A DNA stretch of 59,540 nt, from assembly GCA_016294165.1 (NCBI GenBank), contig JAEDCM010000006.1, positions 1-59,540 of the forward strand, written 5' to 3'. Both the position numbers and the translations under genes were made by a program. Numbering within the stretch: position 1 is the first letter of the stretch; each line of letters opens with the position of its first letter. The notes beneath the pieces are model-generated. The model was not told the DNA's origin. It saw nothing but the letters and a program-made list of their open reading frames with translations, and did no database searches. Below, in pieces: positions 15,111 through 23,569 of the stretch. The stretch comes from Anaeroplasmataceae bacterium (GTDB taxonomy: Bacteria > Bacillota_I > Bacilli_A > Acholeplasmatales > JAEDCM01).

Positions 15111-16442
15111 ATGAAAGGAAAAAAAGGTTTGAAGTTATCTTCATTTCAAATTATATCTTTAGGCTTTTTAGGTGTTATTCTAATAGGCGCTTTTTTATTA
15201 ATGCTTCCTATATCAAGTAAAAGTGGTGAGTGGACATCATTTATGGACACTCTATTTACTTCCGCATCCGCTGTTTGTGTAACAGGATTGGTTGTCCATG
15301 ATACTGCAACATATTGGACATTATTTGGACAAATAGTTATCCTCATTTTAATTCAAATTGGTGGAATGGGAGTAATAACCTTAGTAGCATTATTCTTTAT
15401 TATTTCAGGGAAAAAGATTGGTTTGTTTGCAAGAGGGACTGTTCAAGATGCTGTGTCATCACATAGCATTGGTGGAATTATTAAATATGTAGGTTTTATT
15501 TTAAAGGGTATATTTTTTGTAGAAGTTTTAGGAGCACTTATTATGATGCCAATATTTATATCCGATTATGGCGCAAAAGGAATCTGGATGTCGATTTTCC
15601 ATTCGATTTCGGCATTTTGCAATGCTGGTTTTGATATTATGGGTGAAGAAGCAGGGGAATATTCATCACTTACAAGCTATGCTTTTAATCCGATTATCAA
15701 TTTAACAATTTGTGCATTAGTTATCATTGGTGGTATTGGATTTATCGTATGGAATGATGTTGTTGAATTTAAATTTAGAATTAGAAGATATAGACTTCAA
15801 AGTAAGGTTGTTTTACTAACAACGGCTGTATTGCTTGTTTTTCCAATGATTTATTTCTTCTTTTTTGAATTTGATGATATGAAAATGTCTCAAAGAATTT
15901 TAGCATCATTATTTCAAACAGTGACTCCGAGAACAGCCGGATTTAATACAATTGATTTAAATGTTATTACCGAAGCTGGTCTTGTAATTATGATGCTATT
16001 AATGCTAATAGGAGGATCTCCTGGGTCAACTGCTGGAGGTATGAAAACTACGACAATTGCAGTGGTATTTACAACAGTTGTTTCTTTATTTAAAAAGAAA
16101 GAGGAAACTGAGATTTTAAAAAGAAGAGTAAATAATGAGACAGTTAAAAGTGCTGTTTCACTTTTAATTATGTACTTTACAATTTTCTTTATTGGTGGAA
16201 TAATAATTAGTAGAATTGAGAATATATCGATGATTACTAGTCTTTTTGAAATGGCATCTGCCGTTGGTACAGTAGGATTGACTTTAGGTATAACTCCTAG
16301 CCTTCATACTGTGTCAAAGATTATTTTGATTGCGACAATGTATTTTGGAAGAGTTGGAGGATTAACATTGCTATATGCAACTCTTGGGGCAAAGAAAAAG
16401 CCTATTTCTAAATATCCAAGTGAAAATATAACAGTAGGTTAA
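15111..16442 (+). CDS. ktrB: Potassium uptake channel subunit KtrB
   Basis: A 443-residue TrkH/KtrB-family membrane protein, the expected length for KtrB. Four pore-loop repeats with selectivity-type glycines are visible: ASAVCVTGLVV, ISAFCNAGFDI, VTPRTAGFNT and ASAVGTVGLTLG. GGSPGSTAGGMKT marks the intramembrane gating loop. It forms the Na+-dependent K+-translocating pore in the cytoplasmic membrane. The ATG at 15111 follows AAGGAGGCTAT. It is followed 14 bases later by the regulatory subunit gene ktrA. Confidence 0.93.
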   Translation: MKGKKGLKLSSFQIISLGFLGVILIGAFLLMLPISSKSGEWTSFMDTLFTSASAVCVTGLVVHDTATYWTLFGQIVILILIQIGGMGVITLVALFFIISGKKIGLFARGTVQDAVSSHSIGGIIKYVGFILKGIFFVEVLGALIMMPIFISDYGAKGIWMSIFHSISAFCNAGFDIMGEEAGEYSSLTSYAFNPIINLTICALVIIGGIGFIVWNDVVEFKFRIRRYRLQSKVVLLTTAVLLVFPMIYFFFFEFDDMKMSQRILASLFQTVTPRTAGFNTIDLNVITEAGLVIMMLLMLIGGSPGSTAGGMKTTTIAVVFTTVVSLFKKKEETEILKRRVNNETVKSAVSLLIMYFTIFFIGGIIISRIENISMITSLFEMASAVGTVGLTLGITPSLHTVSKIILIATMYFGRVGGLTLLYATLGAKKKPISKYPSENITVG

Positions 16443-16456
16443 AAGGAGGAAAAAAT

Positions 16457-17110
16457 ATGAAAGCAAAATCGGTCTTGTTAATTGGTTTGGGAAGATTTGG
16501 TAGACATATTGCAAATAAATTGGTAGAGTTAGGGCATCAAGTTATGGCTGTTGATAATAATGAGGACCGCGTTAATGATGTGGTAACGCTTGTTACTAAT
16601 TCTCAGATTGGTGATAGTACAAATGAGGAGTTTCTAATGTCATTAGGTATTTCTAATTTTGATGTTTGTATTGTAGCAATTAGCGGTGATTTTCAATCTT
16701 CTTTGGAGACTACATGTTATTTAAAGGAGCTTGGAGCTAAGAAGGTTATTTCAAGAGCTGAACAAGATAGTCAAGCAAAATTATTATTGAGAAATGGAGC
16801 TGACGAGATTGTTTATCCTGAAAAGCAATTAGCTCAATGGATTGCGATTAAATGCTCTTCAGATAGTATCCTAGATTATATTGAGATTGATAGTGATAAT
16901 GCAATATTTGAAATAATGGTTCCACAAAATTGGATTGGGAAAAGTGTTATTCAAATTGATATCAGAAAGAAATATAACATCAATATCATGGGTGTAAAGA
17001 AAAACGGAAAAATTAATTTAAATATTACTCCTGATTTAGTTTTTAAAGAAGGAGAATCAATACTTGTCTTAGGGCAACATAAAACAATTCAAAAAATCTT
17101 TAAATTGTAG
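16457..17110 (+). CDS. ktrA: Potassium uptake regulatory subunit KtrA (RCK domain)
   Basis: A 217-residue cytosolic protein with an N-terminal Rossmann-type RCK domain (IGLGRFGRHIA from residue 9, and acidic VDNNEDRV at the end of beta 2) and a C-terminal RCK_C domain from about 140. KtrA rings bind ATP/ADP in the N domain and c-di-AMP in the C domain and gate KtrB. The ribosome binding site AAGGAGG lies in the 14-base gap after ktrB; the pair forms an operon closed by a terminator. Confidence 0.93.
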   Translation: MKAKSVLLIGLGRFGRHIANKLVELGHQVMAVDNNEDRVNDVVTLVTNSQIGDSTNEEFLMSLGISNFDVCIVAISGDFQSSLETTCYLKELGAKKVISRAEQDSQAKLLLRNGADEIVYPEKQLAQWIAIKCSSDSILDYIEIDSDNAIFEIMVPQNWIGKSVIQIDIRKKYNINIMGVKKNGKINLNITPDLVFKEGESILVLGQHKTIQKIFKL

Positions 17111-17111
17111 A

Positions 17112-17136
17112 AGAACGAGAAATCGTTCTTTTTTTA
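17112..17136 (+). terminator. ktrBA terminator
   Basis: AGAACGA and TCGTTCT pair around GAAA and run into seven T. Confidence 0.8.
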
Positions 17137-17237
17137 ATGATTTGTAAATAAATTTAAAAATATTTTTCATTTCTTTGCTTTATAAATAAGCAATAAAATA
17201 ATATAATAGAAATATAATGTTTTGGAGGGTGAATGAT

Positions 17238-19019
17238 ATGTGTGGTATAGTTGGTTATATCGGAACTAAAGATGCTCGTGAAATTATTTTTAATGGTTTA
17301 AAAAAATTAGAGTATCGTGGATACGATTCAGCTGGGGTTGCTTTAGTAAATAAAAACAAGATTGAGATATACAAAGATAAAGGGCGTGTTAATCATTTAG
17401 AAGAAATCACAGATTTTTCTTTTAACACTAATTTTGGTATTGGGCATACAAGATGGGCAACACACGGTAAACCAAATATGATTAATAGTCACCCACATTT
17501 TTCAAACAACAAAAGATTTGTAGTCGTCCATAATGGAGTAATTGAAAATTATAAAAAGTTAAAAATTGAAAAGCTAGCCGATTATGATTTTTATTCAGAA
17601 ACTGATACTGAGGTTATCGCTAATTTAATTGAGCATTATTCATCTGATATGTCGACGATTGACGCGATTAGGAAAACAGCTTCAATTCTTGAAGGGTCAT
17701 ATGCTCTTTTGGTTATGGATATGATGGATTTAGATACTTTATATGTCGCAAAAAATAAAACTCCACTATTAATTGGTAAATCTGAACATGGTATAACTGT
17801 TGCTAGTGATAGTATGGCATTAGTTGGATATGCTGATTCATATATGTATTTAAATGATTTGCGCTTTGCAATTATCAAAAAGGATAGGGTAATTTTAAAA
17901 GATATTTTGGGATTTGACCTTGATTTTGAAATGCAGGATTTAAAACTTACAAATTTAGATATTGCTAAAGGGAATTATGAACACTATATGCTTAAAGAGA
18001 TTGATGAGCAACCAGGGGTTATTCGTAATTTGATTGATAAATATTTTGTTGATGAAGAGGTTAATATTGATTCAGAAATCTTATCAAAAATCCGTTTAGC
18101 TGATCGTATTTATATTGTAGCTTGTGGAACAAGCTTATACGCAGGAACAGTTAGTAAGTATTTCTTTGAAAGATTATGTAAGATTCCGGTTGAGCTTTGC
18201 ATCGCCAGCGAGGTTGCTTATAATATGCCTTTGTTAAGCAAAAATCCATATTTCATTTTTATTTCACAATCTGGTGAAACAGCTGATTGTATTACAGTTT
18301 TAAAAAAGTGTAAAAAGAGAAATTTACATACCTTGGCTATAACAAATTCGTTAAATTCAAGCATTGATCATTTAGCTGATGATGTTCTGCATATTTTTGC
18401 GGGTAAGGAAATTGCTGTTGCTTCAACAAAAGCATATATTGCTCAAATTGTTGTATTATCAATTATTGCTAAAGGAGTAGCCAATAATCGTAAAACAAAT
18501 TTGAAAAATAATTTAAGCAAGGTTGCTTTAGCGATTGAGGATGTCTTTAATAATAAGAATTTAATTAAAGAAGTTGCTAAAAAAATAGTTAATGCTAAAG
18601 ATGCATTTTATATAGGGCGTGGTATTGATTATTATGTTTGCCAGGAAGCAGCATTAAAATTAAAAGAAATATCATACATTCATACAGAAGGATATGCATC
18701 AGGTGAACTTAAGCATGGAAGTATTGCGTTAATAGAGGAGGGTACTCCAGTTATTGCAATTTGTACAAACGAAGAAACTAATATGATTACAAGAAGTAAT
18801 CTAATTGAAACAGTTTCTAGAGGGGCTTTAGGAATTGTCATTTCAACAGAGTCTTTATCACAAACAAGTGATGACATTGTTATTAGTGATGTTGCAAGCT
18901 ATTTAACTCCACTAGTAAGTATTGTTGTATGTCAATTAATTGCATATTATGTATCTGTATTAAAAGGAAACGATGTCGATAAACCAAAGAATTTAGCAAA
19001 ATCGGTTACAGTAGAGTAG
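17238..19019 (+). CDS. glmS: Glutamine--fructose-6-phosphate aminotransferase (isomerizing)
   Basis: A 593-residue GlmS of normal length. It begins MCGIVGYIG with the nucleophilic Cys2 of the glutaminase domain. GHTRWATHG follows, then two SIS isomerase domains from about 270 (SQSGETADC, EGYASGELKHG), ending in KSVTVE as usual. It makes glucosamine-6-phosphate for the cell wall. The ATG at 17238 is fixed by the Cys2 requirement and by GGAGGGTG just upstream. The 100 bases before it lack the glmS ribozyme core. It is followed after nine bases by the O-antigen-ligase-like gene, so the two are probably cotranscribed. Confidence 0.96.
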   Translation: MCGIVGYIGTKDAREIIFNGLKKLEYRGYDSAGVALVNKNKIEIYKDKGRVNHLEEITDFSFNTNFGIGHTRWATHGKPNMINSHPHFSNNKRFVVVHNGVIENYKKLKIEKLADYDFYSETDTEVIANLIEHYSSDMSTIDAIRKTASILEGSYALLVMDMMDLDTLYVAKNKTPLLIGKSEHGITVASDSMALVGYADSYMYLNDLRFAIIKKDRVILKDILGFDLDFEMQDLKLTNLDIAKGNYEHYMLKEIDEQPGVIRNLIDKYFVDEEVNIDSEILSKIRLADRIYIVACGTSLYAGTVSKYFFERLCKIPVELCIASEVAYNMPLLSKNPYFIFISQSGETADCITVLKKCKKRNLHTLAITNSLNSSIDHLADDVLHIFAGKEIAVASTKAYIAQIVVLSIIAKGVANNRKTNLKNNLSKVALAIEDVFNNKNLIKEVAKKIVNAKDAFYIGRGIDYYVCQEAALKLKEISYIHTEGYASGELKHGSIALIEEGTPVIAICTNEETNMITRSNLIETVSRGALGIVISTESLSQTSDDIVISDVASYLTPLVSIVVCQLIAYYVSVLKGNDVDKPKNLAKSVTVE

Positions 19020-19028
19020 AGGTTTAAA

Positions 19029-20330
19029 ATGAAAAAGTATAATGAAATCATTGAAAGTAAATATTTCATAGGAGTTTTAGCGCTAGTTGCGTTTATTTCA
19101 TGGATAACAAATATTCCTTATATTGCGATGAGTATCTACTTTTTGATTGCATGGTATATTTTATTATTTAATGGTCCTACAAAGGTTTTTATCCCGATAT
19201 TAATTAATTTATTGTTTATTTCAAGGACGGATTATAATTTAAATGATTTTCCTGTGTTACTGACTATGGGGGGAATTATTAGCCTAGTTTTGATAATATA
19301 TTATTTAATTAGATATAAGATTGATTTAAAAAAGTGTAATTTGAAGCTTAGCTTTTTATTGTTTGCGATTTGCTCAGTGATATCATTGATAAATTTAGAT
19401 GCGGGCGATGAACCTATAAGGTATTTTTTATCACTTGCACCGGTGCTATATTTATTCATTTATATTTTCTTAGCTGGAAGTATAAAAGAGGATCAATCAT
19501 CGTATTTATGCATATCAATGATTGCTAGTGGATTTATTATGAGTTTAGAGTTTATAACAGCTGGAGTTGTTCAAGGAAATCTATTTTATGAAGTAGTAGA
19601 TTTTGCTTGGTATGGTCCAAATACGATGGGTATTTATTTAAACATGATTATTATTGCCATCGCATATCTTATTGTTAAAACTGATAAATTAGGATTAAAA
19701 ATAGCTTATTATTCGGCAATTATGTTTTTCTATTCGGTTATTTATATTGGCCATTCAAGAGGAGCAATTGTTTCAATTTTAATATATCTATTTCCAACTA
19801 TTGGCTTGGTAATAAAAGGTAGCACAAATAGAAAACACGATATACCTCTAGTTTGTATATGCCTTACTATTGCCTTGATATCAATTTTTCTAACTTGGGA
19901 TGTTATTCTTTTTACATTTAATATTGGATTTCATTTAAATGGGAGAGAAGTATTATGGCCAGGTGCTATAAAAGAATTTTTAAATCATCCAATAATTGGT
20001 CAGGGTCTGTTTAGTGATTCAATTACATATTTATGGGAAACAAATAAGGTTTTAGCAGTTCATAATACATATATTCAAACTCTTTTATCTTTTGGAGTGA
20101 TAGGAGCTTTTGTCTATATTTTTCATACCTTTGAAAAAATAAAACTTATTTTTAAAAATAAACATCCTTTTATTAAATTTCTTTTAGTAATTTGGTTAGC
20201 AGCAACTGTTCATGGATGTCTAGATAGTACAATGTATATGATTGGATTTATGATGTACTATATATGTATTTTTGCTGTTGTAGATAATTTAGATGTAGGT
20301 GAAGAAAATGGAGATTTATGTTCTTGTTGA
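19029..20330 (+). CDS. O-antigen ligase/polymerase-like membrane protein
   Basis: A 433-residue polytopic membrane protein (ten or more helices). It shows the Wzy_C/O-antigen ligase pattern: HSRGAIVS on a helix near residue 240, a large extracellular loop with GREVLWPGAIKEFLNHPIIGQG, and the conserved VHNTYIQTLLSFG. Such proteins join or polymerise surface polysaccharide; in Gram-positives the acceptor is often a wall teichoic acid or capsule. The substrate is unknown. The position right behind glmS, which supplies amino sugars, fits an envelope role. Its 3' end overlaps the metallo-hydrolase gene. Confidence 0.75.
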   Translation: MKKYNEIIESKYFIGVLALVAFISWITNIPYIAMSIYFLIAWYILLFNGPTKVFIPILINLLFISRTDYNLNDFPVLLTMGGIISLVLIIYYLIRYKIDLKKCNLKLSFLLFAICSVISLINLDAGDEPIRYFLSLAPVLYLFIYIFLAGSIKEDQSSYLCISMIASGFIMSLEFITAGVVQGNLFYEVVDFAWYGPNTMGIYLNMIIIAIAYLIVKTDKLGLKIAYYSAIMFFYSVIYIGHSRGAIVSILIYLFPTIGLVIKGSTNRKHDIPLVCICLTIALISIFLTWDVILFTFNIGFHLNGREVLWPGAIKEFLNHPIIGQGLFSDSITYLWETNKVLAVHNTYIQTLLSFGVIGAFVYIFHTFEKIKLIFKNKHPFIKFLLVIWLAATVHGCLDSTMYMIGFMMYYICIFAVVDNLDVGEENGDLCSC

Positions 20331-21066
20331 TAATGAAGCAAAAGGTGGATATTTATCTGAACATGGGCTTTCATTATATATAAAAAACAATCGTCAAAAT
20401 ATTTTGTTTGATACTGGACAATCAGATGTTTTTATTAAAAATGCTAAAAGCTTCGGATTAGATATTAGTGATGTTGATGTTCTAGTTATATCTCATGGTC
20501 ATTATGATCATGGTGGAGGAATCAAAAAATTTTTAAAAGAGAATAAGAAGGCTAAGGTGTACATTAACAGAAATGCTTTTGGGAAATTTTTTAATGCTTT
20601 GGATAAATATATTGGTATCGAAAATATTAATGATTCTCGTATTGTTTTAACTGATGATTATTATGAAATTGGTGATATAAGGCTGTTTACTTTAAATAAT
20701 TTTATTGATTCTAGTATGATAAATCCTTATGGATTAACAAAAATGAAGGATAATAAAAAGGTCTTTGATGATTTTAGACATGAGCAGTTTATGAAAATAG
20801 GACAAACCTTATTTAGTGGATGTTCACATAAAGGTATTTTAAATATCATTAACAATTGTTTTGATGTTAAGAACGTTATAGGTGGTTTTCATTTAAATAA
20901 AGAAGAAAACAAAAGAGTTTTGGCTATTGCTAAAAAAATGCAGGAGTATGATATATATTACCATACATGCCATTGCACGGGAGTTAATTCATATGCCATT
21001 TTACAAAGTGTATTAGAAGAAAGAATTAAATATATAAAGGCAGGAGAACACATCATTATAAAGTAG
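20308..21066 (+). CDS. MBL-fold metallo-hydrolase
   Basis: A 252-residue metallo-beta-lactamase-fold protein. The metal site motif HGHYDHGG gives His63, His65, Asp67 and His68. Further ligands are likely in FSGCSHKGI, GGFHL and HTCHCTG. The GHYDHGG/CSHKGI pattern matches the group annotated as 7,8-dihydropterin-6-methyl-4-(ribofuranosyl)aminobenzene-phosphate synthase-like hydrolases, whose function in bacteria is unsettled. The ATG at 20308 lies inside the previous gene and follows GGTGAAGAAA, indicating coupling. Confidence 0.8.
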   Translation: MEIYVLVDNEAKGGYLSEHGLSLYIKNNRQNILFDTGQSDVFIKNAKSFGLDISDVDVLVISHGHYDHGGGIKKFLKENKKAKVYINRNAFGKFFNALDKYIGIENINDSRIVLTDDYYEIGDIRLFTLNNFIDSSMINPYGLTKMKDNKKVFDDFRHEQFMKIGQTLFSGCSHKGILNIINNCFDVKNVIGGFHLNKEENKRVLAIAKKMQEYDIYYHTCHCTGVNSYAILQSVLEERIKYIKAGEHIIIK

Positions 21067-21091
21067 ATATTTTGTTTTGTTAAAAAAACAC

Positions 21092-21120
21092 TTTACAAAA
21101 TTAAATTGATAGTGTACAAT
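21092..21120 (+). promoter_or_regulatory. Promoter of a candidate small RNA
   Basis: TTTACA at 21092-21097 and TACAAT at 21115-21120 with exact 17-base spacing. No coding start follows within the next 150 bases. Confidence 0.5.
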
Positions 21121-21126
21121 ATTTTT

Positions 21127-21228
21127 GGATATGACTCAGGTCACATTTATTGGGAGATTTGTTCGATACAAGTGCGAAGGGGTATTCTTTGCAAAAAAGA
21201 AAAGATAGTGAGGGCTATCTTTTTTTAT
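21127..21228 (+). ncRNA. Candidate structured small RNA, family not recognised
   Basis: About 100 bases bounded by a promoter and a Rho-independent terminator. Four successive hairpins can be drawn: TGAC-TCAG-GTCA (21132-21143), TTGT-TCGAT-ACAA (21159-21171), TGCGAAG with CTTTGCA (21173-21193), and the terminator stem (21201-21222). No known riboswitch, SRP, 6S or tmRNA signature was recognised. It could instead be a leader with an attenuator for the broken yhbY gene downstream. Confidence 0.45.
21201..21227 (+). terminator. Terminator of the candidate small RNA
   Basis: AAAGATAG and CTATCTTT pair around TGAGGG and run into TTTTTT. Confidence 0.8.
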
Positions 21229-21272
21229 TGTGATAAAAATGTTATAATCATAAAAAAGTAAGGATGATATAT

Positions 21273-21563
21273 ATGTTAACAACAAAACAAAAATGTTTTT
21301 TATGAGGAAAAGCTCAAACAATTAAATCCGTTTTCCAAATTGGAAAGGATGGGATTAATGATAATATGCTAACAGACATTAGAAATTATATTAATAAGCA
21401 TGAGCTTATGAAAATTTCAGTATTGCAAAATTGCCTAGAGTCAAAAGAAGAAATTGCGGATGTTTTTTCTTCGGTTGGTTTTGAGGTTGTGCAAATAATT
21501 GGAAACCAAATTATTATTTATAAAGAAAATAAAAAATCAAAAGAGCATATTCAATTACCTTAA
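21273..21563 (+). pseudogene. yhbY: YhbY-family RNA-binding protein with an in-frame TGA
   Basis: The frame from ATG 21273 encodes a complete CRS1/YhbY-domain protein of 96 codons (LTTKQKCFL, then GKAQTIKSVFQIGKDGI, MKISVLQN and QIIGNQIIIY), a ribosome-associated RNA-binding family. Codon 11 is TGA (21303-21305), at a place where the family usually has Arg (LRG motif), so a CGA or AGA codon has probably mutated. A ribosome binding site (AAGGATG) and the rest of the frame are intact. Re-initiation at ATG 21366 would give 65 residues without the conserved N-terminal part. A recent nonsense mutation, a sequencing error or readthrough are all possible. Confidence 0.75.
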
Positions 21564-21649
21564 TATTGATGGGATGATATTTTTAATATTGTCCTTTTTA
21601 TTGCTTTGTGATAGAATTATCTTGCATAAAAAGAATGGTGAGTGCTTAT

Positions 21650-22282
21650 ATGATCGATTATAATGATTTGAAAAATGAATTAATTGGTAAAAAAAGTAAA
21701 GCATTGAAGGTTTGGAGATTTTTCCCAATTCCTATAGTGCTGGTAGTATTTTATTTTGTATTTGGATTTAAATACAATAAGTGGGATGATGGATTAGGGT
21801 TTATCTTTTTAATTCCCGTTTATTTCAGTTTAGGAAGTTTTATATTTGCGAAGAATAAGTATTATATAAATTGTTTTTTCTTTGTTCATGTACTATTTTC
21901 ATGTTTGTGTTTTTTAGGATATGCTCATCCTGGGTGGTTGGTATATTTGTTAATTCCAATTTATTATAGCATGAGAAGTGCATATTTTAATAGGAATATG
22001 GGGCATATATTATATCCATTAATTTTATTGCTTGCTTATTTGGTGTTTGGATTTGTTTGTGGCTTGTGGCATCCAACATGGATAATGTTTATTTCTATTC
22101 CAACTTATTACATATTATGCAGTAAAGATGAAAAAAGAAGAATTAAATTGCCATTTCTTTCTTTGTCAGTAATGCTTTATTTAATAATCGGTTATGCATT
22201 TAATGAATGGATGTTGAGTGTTTCAATATTCATTATTCCGGTAGTTTATTTTATTTATGTTTTAAGTAAGAAAAAAGTGTAG
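21650..22282 (+). CDS. Membrane protein with four tandem W/IPxYY repeats
   Basis: A 210-residue membrane protein. After a short basic N-terminus come about four repeats of a two-helix unit, each with a conserved Trp followed by hydrophobic residues and a Pro-Tyr motif: FLIPVYFS, LLIPIYYS, ISIPTYYI and FIIPVVYF, preceded by GWLVY, TWIMF or EWMLS. Similar modules occur at the C-terminus of some XRE-type proteins of Firmicutes, but no HTH is present here. Function is unknown. ATG 21650 was preferred because GGTGAG lies eight bases upstream; in-frame starts at 21608 and 21635 are weaker. Confidence 0.65.
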   Translation: MIDYNDLKNELIGKKSKALKVWRFFPIPIVLVVFYFVFGFKYNKWDDGLGFIFLIPVYFSLGSFIFAKNKYYINCFFFVHVLFSCLCFLGYAHPGWLVYLLIPIYYSMRSAYFNRNMGHILYPLILLLAYLVFGFVCGLWHPTWIMFISIPTYYILCSKDEKRRIKLPFLSLSVMLYLIIGYAFNEWMLSVSIFIIPVVYFIYVLSKKKV

Positions 22283-22298
22283 GTTTTCTACACTTTTT
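22273..22298. terminator. Bidirectional terminator between convergent genes
   Basis: AAAGTGTAG and CTACACTTT pair around a short G/T loop, with A and T tracts on both sides. It serves the membrane protein gene on the plus strand and trxB on the minus strand. Confidence 0.8.
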
Positions 22299-23136
22299 AT
22301 ATTTTACTAACGTATTCTGAAGCTTTTAGGCCAGCGATTAAGCCTTCACCGCAAGCTTTCATATATTGATATGGGGCCCCGGTGATATCACCACAGGCAA
22401 ATAATCCTTCAAGGTTGGTTTGCATGTTTTTGTCAACTACAATATGATTGTTTTCAATTTCAAGTCCAGGAACTAAATTATCAATTTTATAACTGTTTCT
22501 TAAAATAAAAAATCCATCAGCTGTAATTGTTGAATTCTTCATGATTAGTGTATTTGCTTTAGTTAGCCCTTTAATTTCAATAGGAGTGTCATTTATTATT
22601 TTAACGTTAGGAATAGATACTTGATTTTTAGTAACAAAATAAGTATTCTTAGCTATTTCGCTAATATATCTTGCTTCGTGAATAGCCTCTTCATTATCTC
22701 CGATAACAACGACATCCTTGTTTTTGTATAATGGGGCATCACAAGTAGCACAATATCCAACACCACGTCCTAAGAATTCCTCTTCACCTTTGATGGTTGT
22801 AATATTAGATAGACCAGTAGCGATAATAACGGCACGAGCATCAATCATTTCTTCCTTAGTTTGAATTGTAAAATAATCGCCCATTGCATAAACTGATTTA
22901 ACAATAGTATTTTTGATAGGAATTTCCATTTGTTTTAGGTGGTTTTTGATGTTGTTTCTTAGTTCAACTCCAGAAATATCAGGAAATCCTAAATAGTTTT
23001 TAATATTTGGGGCTTTAATTAGTTTTTCACTTAAATCATCATTTCCAATTAAAAGTATATTTTTATTCCTGATTTTGCAGTTGATAGCAGCTTCACAGCC
23101 TGCAACACCACTACCAATAATTGCTATATCAATCAT
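22297..23136 (-). CDS. trxB: Thioredoxin reductase-like flavoprotein lacking NADPH motifs
   Basis: A 279-residue FAD-dependent disulfide reductase, shorter than NADPH-TrxB (about 305-320). The FAD motif GSGVAGCEA (8-16), the redox pair CATC (Cys129, Cys132) and the C-terminal GLFACGDITG are intact. The pyridine-nucleotide site is not: the usual GxGxxA reads GDNEEA (146-151) and the HRRxxxR element reads VTKNQVS. This pattern is known from ferredoxin-linked (FFTR) and related pyridine-nucleotide-independent reductases of anaerobes. The electron donor may therefore be ferredoxin, which PFOR (nifJ, 25157) would reduce. It overlaps trxA by four bases (ATGA), so the two are coupled. Confidence 0.85.
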   Translation of the reverse strand: MIDIAIIGSGVAGCEAAINCKIRNKNILLIGNDDLSEKLIKAPNIKNYLGFPDISGVELRNNIKNHLKQMEIPIKNTIVKSVYAMGDYFTIQTKEEMIDARAVIIATGLSNITTIKGEEEFLGRGVGYCATCDAPLYKNKDVVVIGDNEEAIHEARYISEIAKNTYFVTKNQVSIPNVKIINDTPIEIKGLTKANTLIMKNSTITADGFFILRNSYKIDNLVPGLEIENNHIVVDKNMQTNLEGLFACGDITGAPYQYMKACGEGLIAGLKASEYVSKI

Positions 23137-23444
23137 AAGTATTTTTTTAAACCTTCAATAATTCTAGCTTTTGGTTGAAATCCAAGAGATTGGCTAACAG
23201 GCTTACCGTTCTTAAATACAATTAAAGTTGGAATGCTACTGATGTTGAAATCACGGGCTAATTGCTCTTGTTCGTCGACGTCAACCTTTAAAACACTTAT
23301 CTTATCTGCCAACTCATCACTAATTTCCTCTAGAATAGGAGCAAGCATTTTGCAAGGCCCGCACCAAGTTGCGTAGAAGTCTACTAGCACTACACCATTG
23401 CTTACTTCTTGATTAAATTCTTCATAACTTGATATTACTTTCAT
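23133..23444 (-). CDS. trxA: Thioredoxin
   Basis: A 103-residue thioredoxin of standard length. The active site FYATWCGPCK has Cys28 and Cys31, and the cis-proline motif is SSIPTLIVF. It reduces protein disulfides in the cytosol. It is the first gene of the minus-strand trxA-trxB pair; the ATG at 23444 follows AAGGAGGTATTTA. The adjacent reductase is its likely partner. Confidence 0.96.
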   Translation of the reverse strand: MKVISSYEEFNQEVSNGVVLVDFYATWCGPCKMLAPILEEISDELADKISVLKVDVDEQEQLARDFNISSIPTLIVFKNGKPVSQSLGFQPKARIIEGLKKYL

Positions 23445-23509
23445 ATTAAATACCTCCTTATATCTTGATAATAATTATATTTTTCCATTTTGTCAATTAA
23501 TATGCGTTA

Positions 23510-23538
23510 TTGTTTTTTAAAATAAATAATGTTATACT
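23510..23538 (+). promoter_or_regulatory. Promoter of the GH105 gene
   Basis: TTGTTT at 23510-23515 and TATACT at 23533-23538 with 17-base spacing. Confidence 0.5.
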
Positions 23539-23569
23539 TGAAGTATAGTGGACAAGGAGGACTATGATA

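Noticed and set aside
17137..17237. glmS ribozyme upstream of glmS
   Set aside because: The gap is only about 100 bases of AT-rich sequence and lacks the conserved ribozyme core; it holds only promoter-like boxes.
21303..21305. Use of UGA as tryptophan (code 4) to explain the yhbY stop
   Set aside because: Tryptophan is TGG throughout, and genes such as those ending at 2566 and 42454 use TGA at the expected protein end. The position in YhbY is normally Arg.
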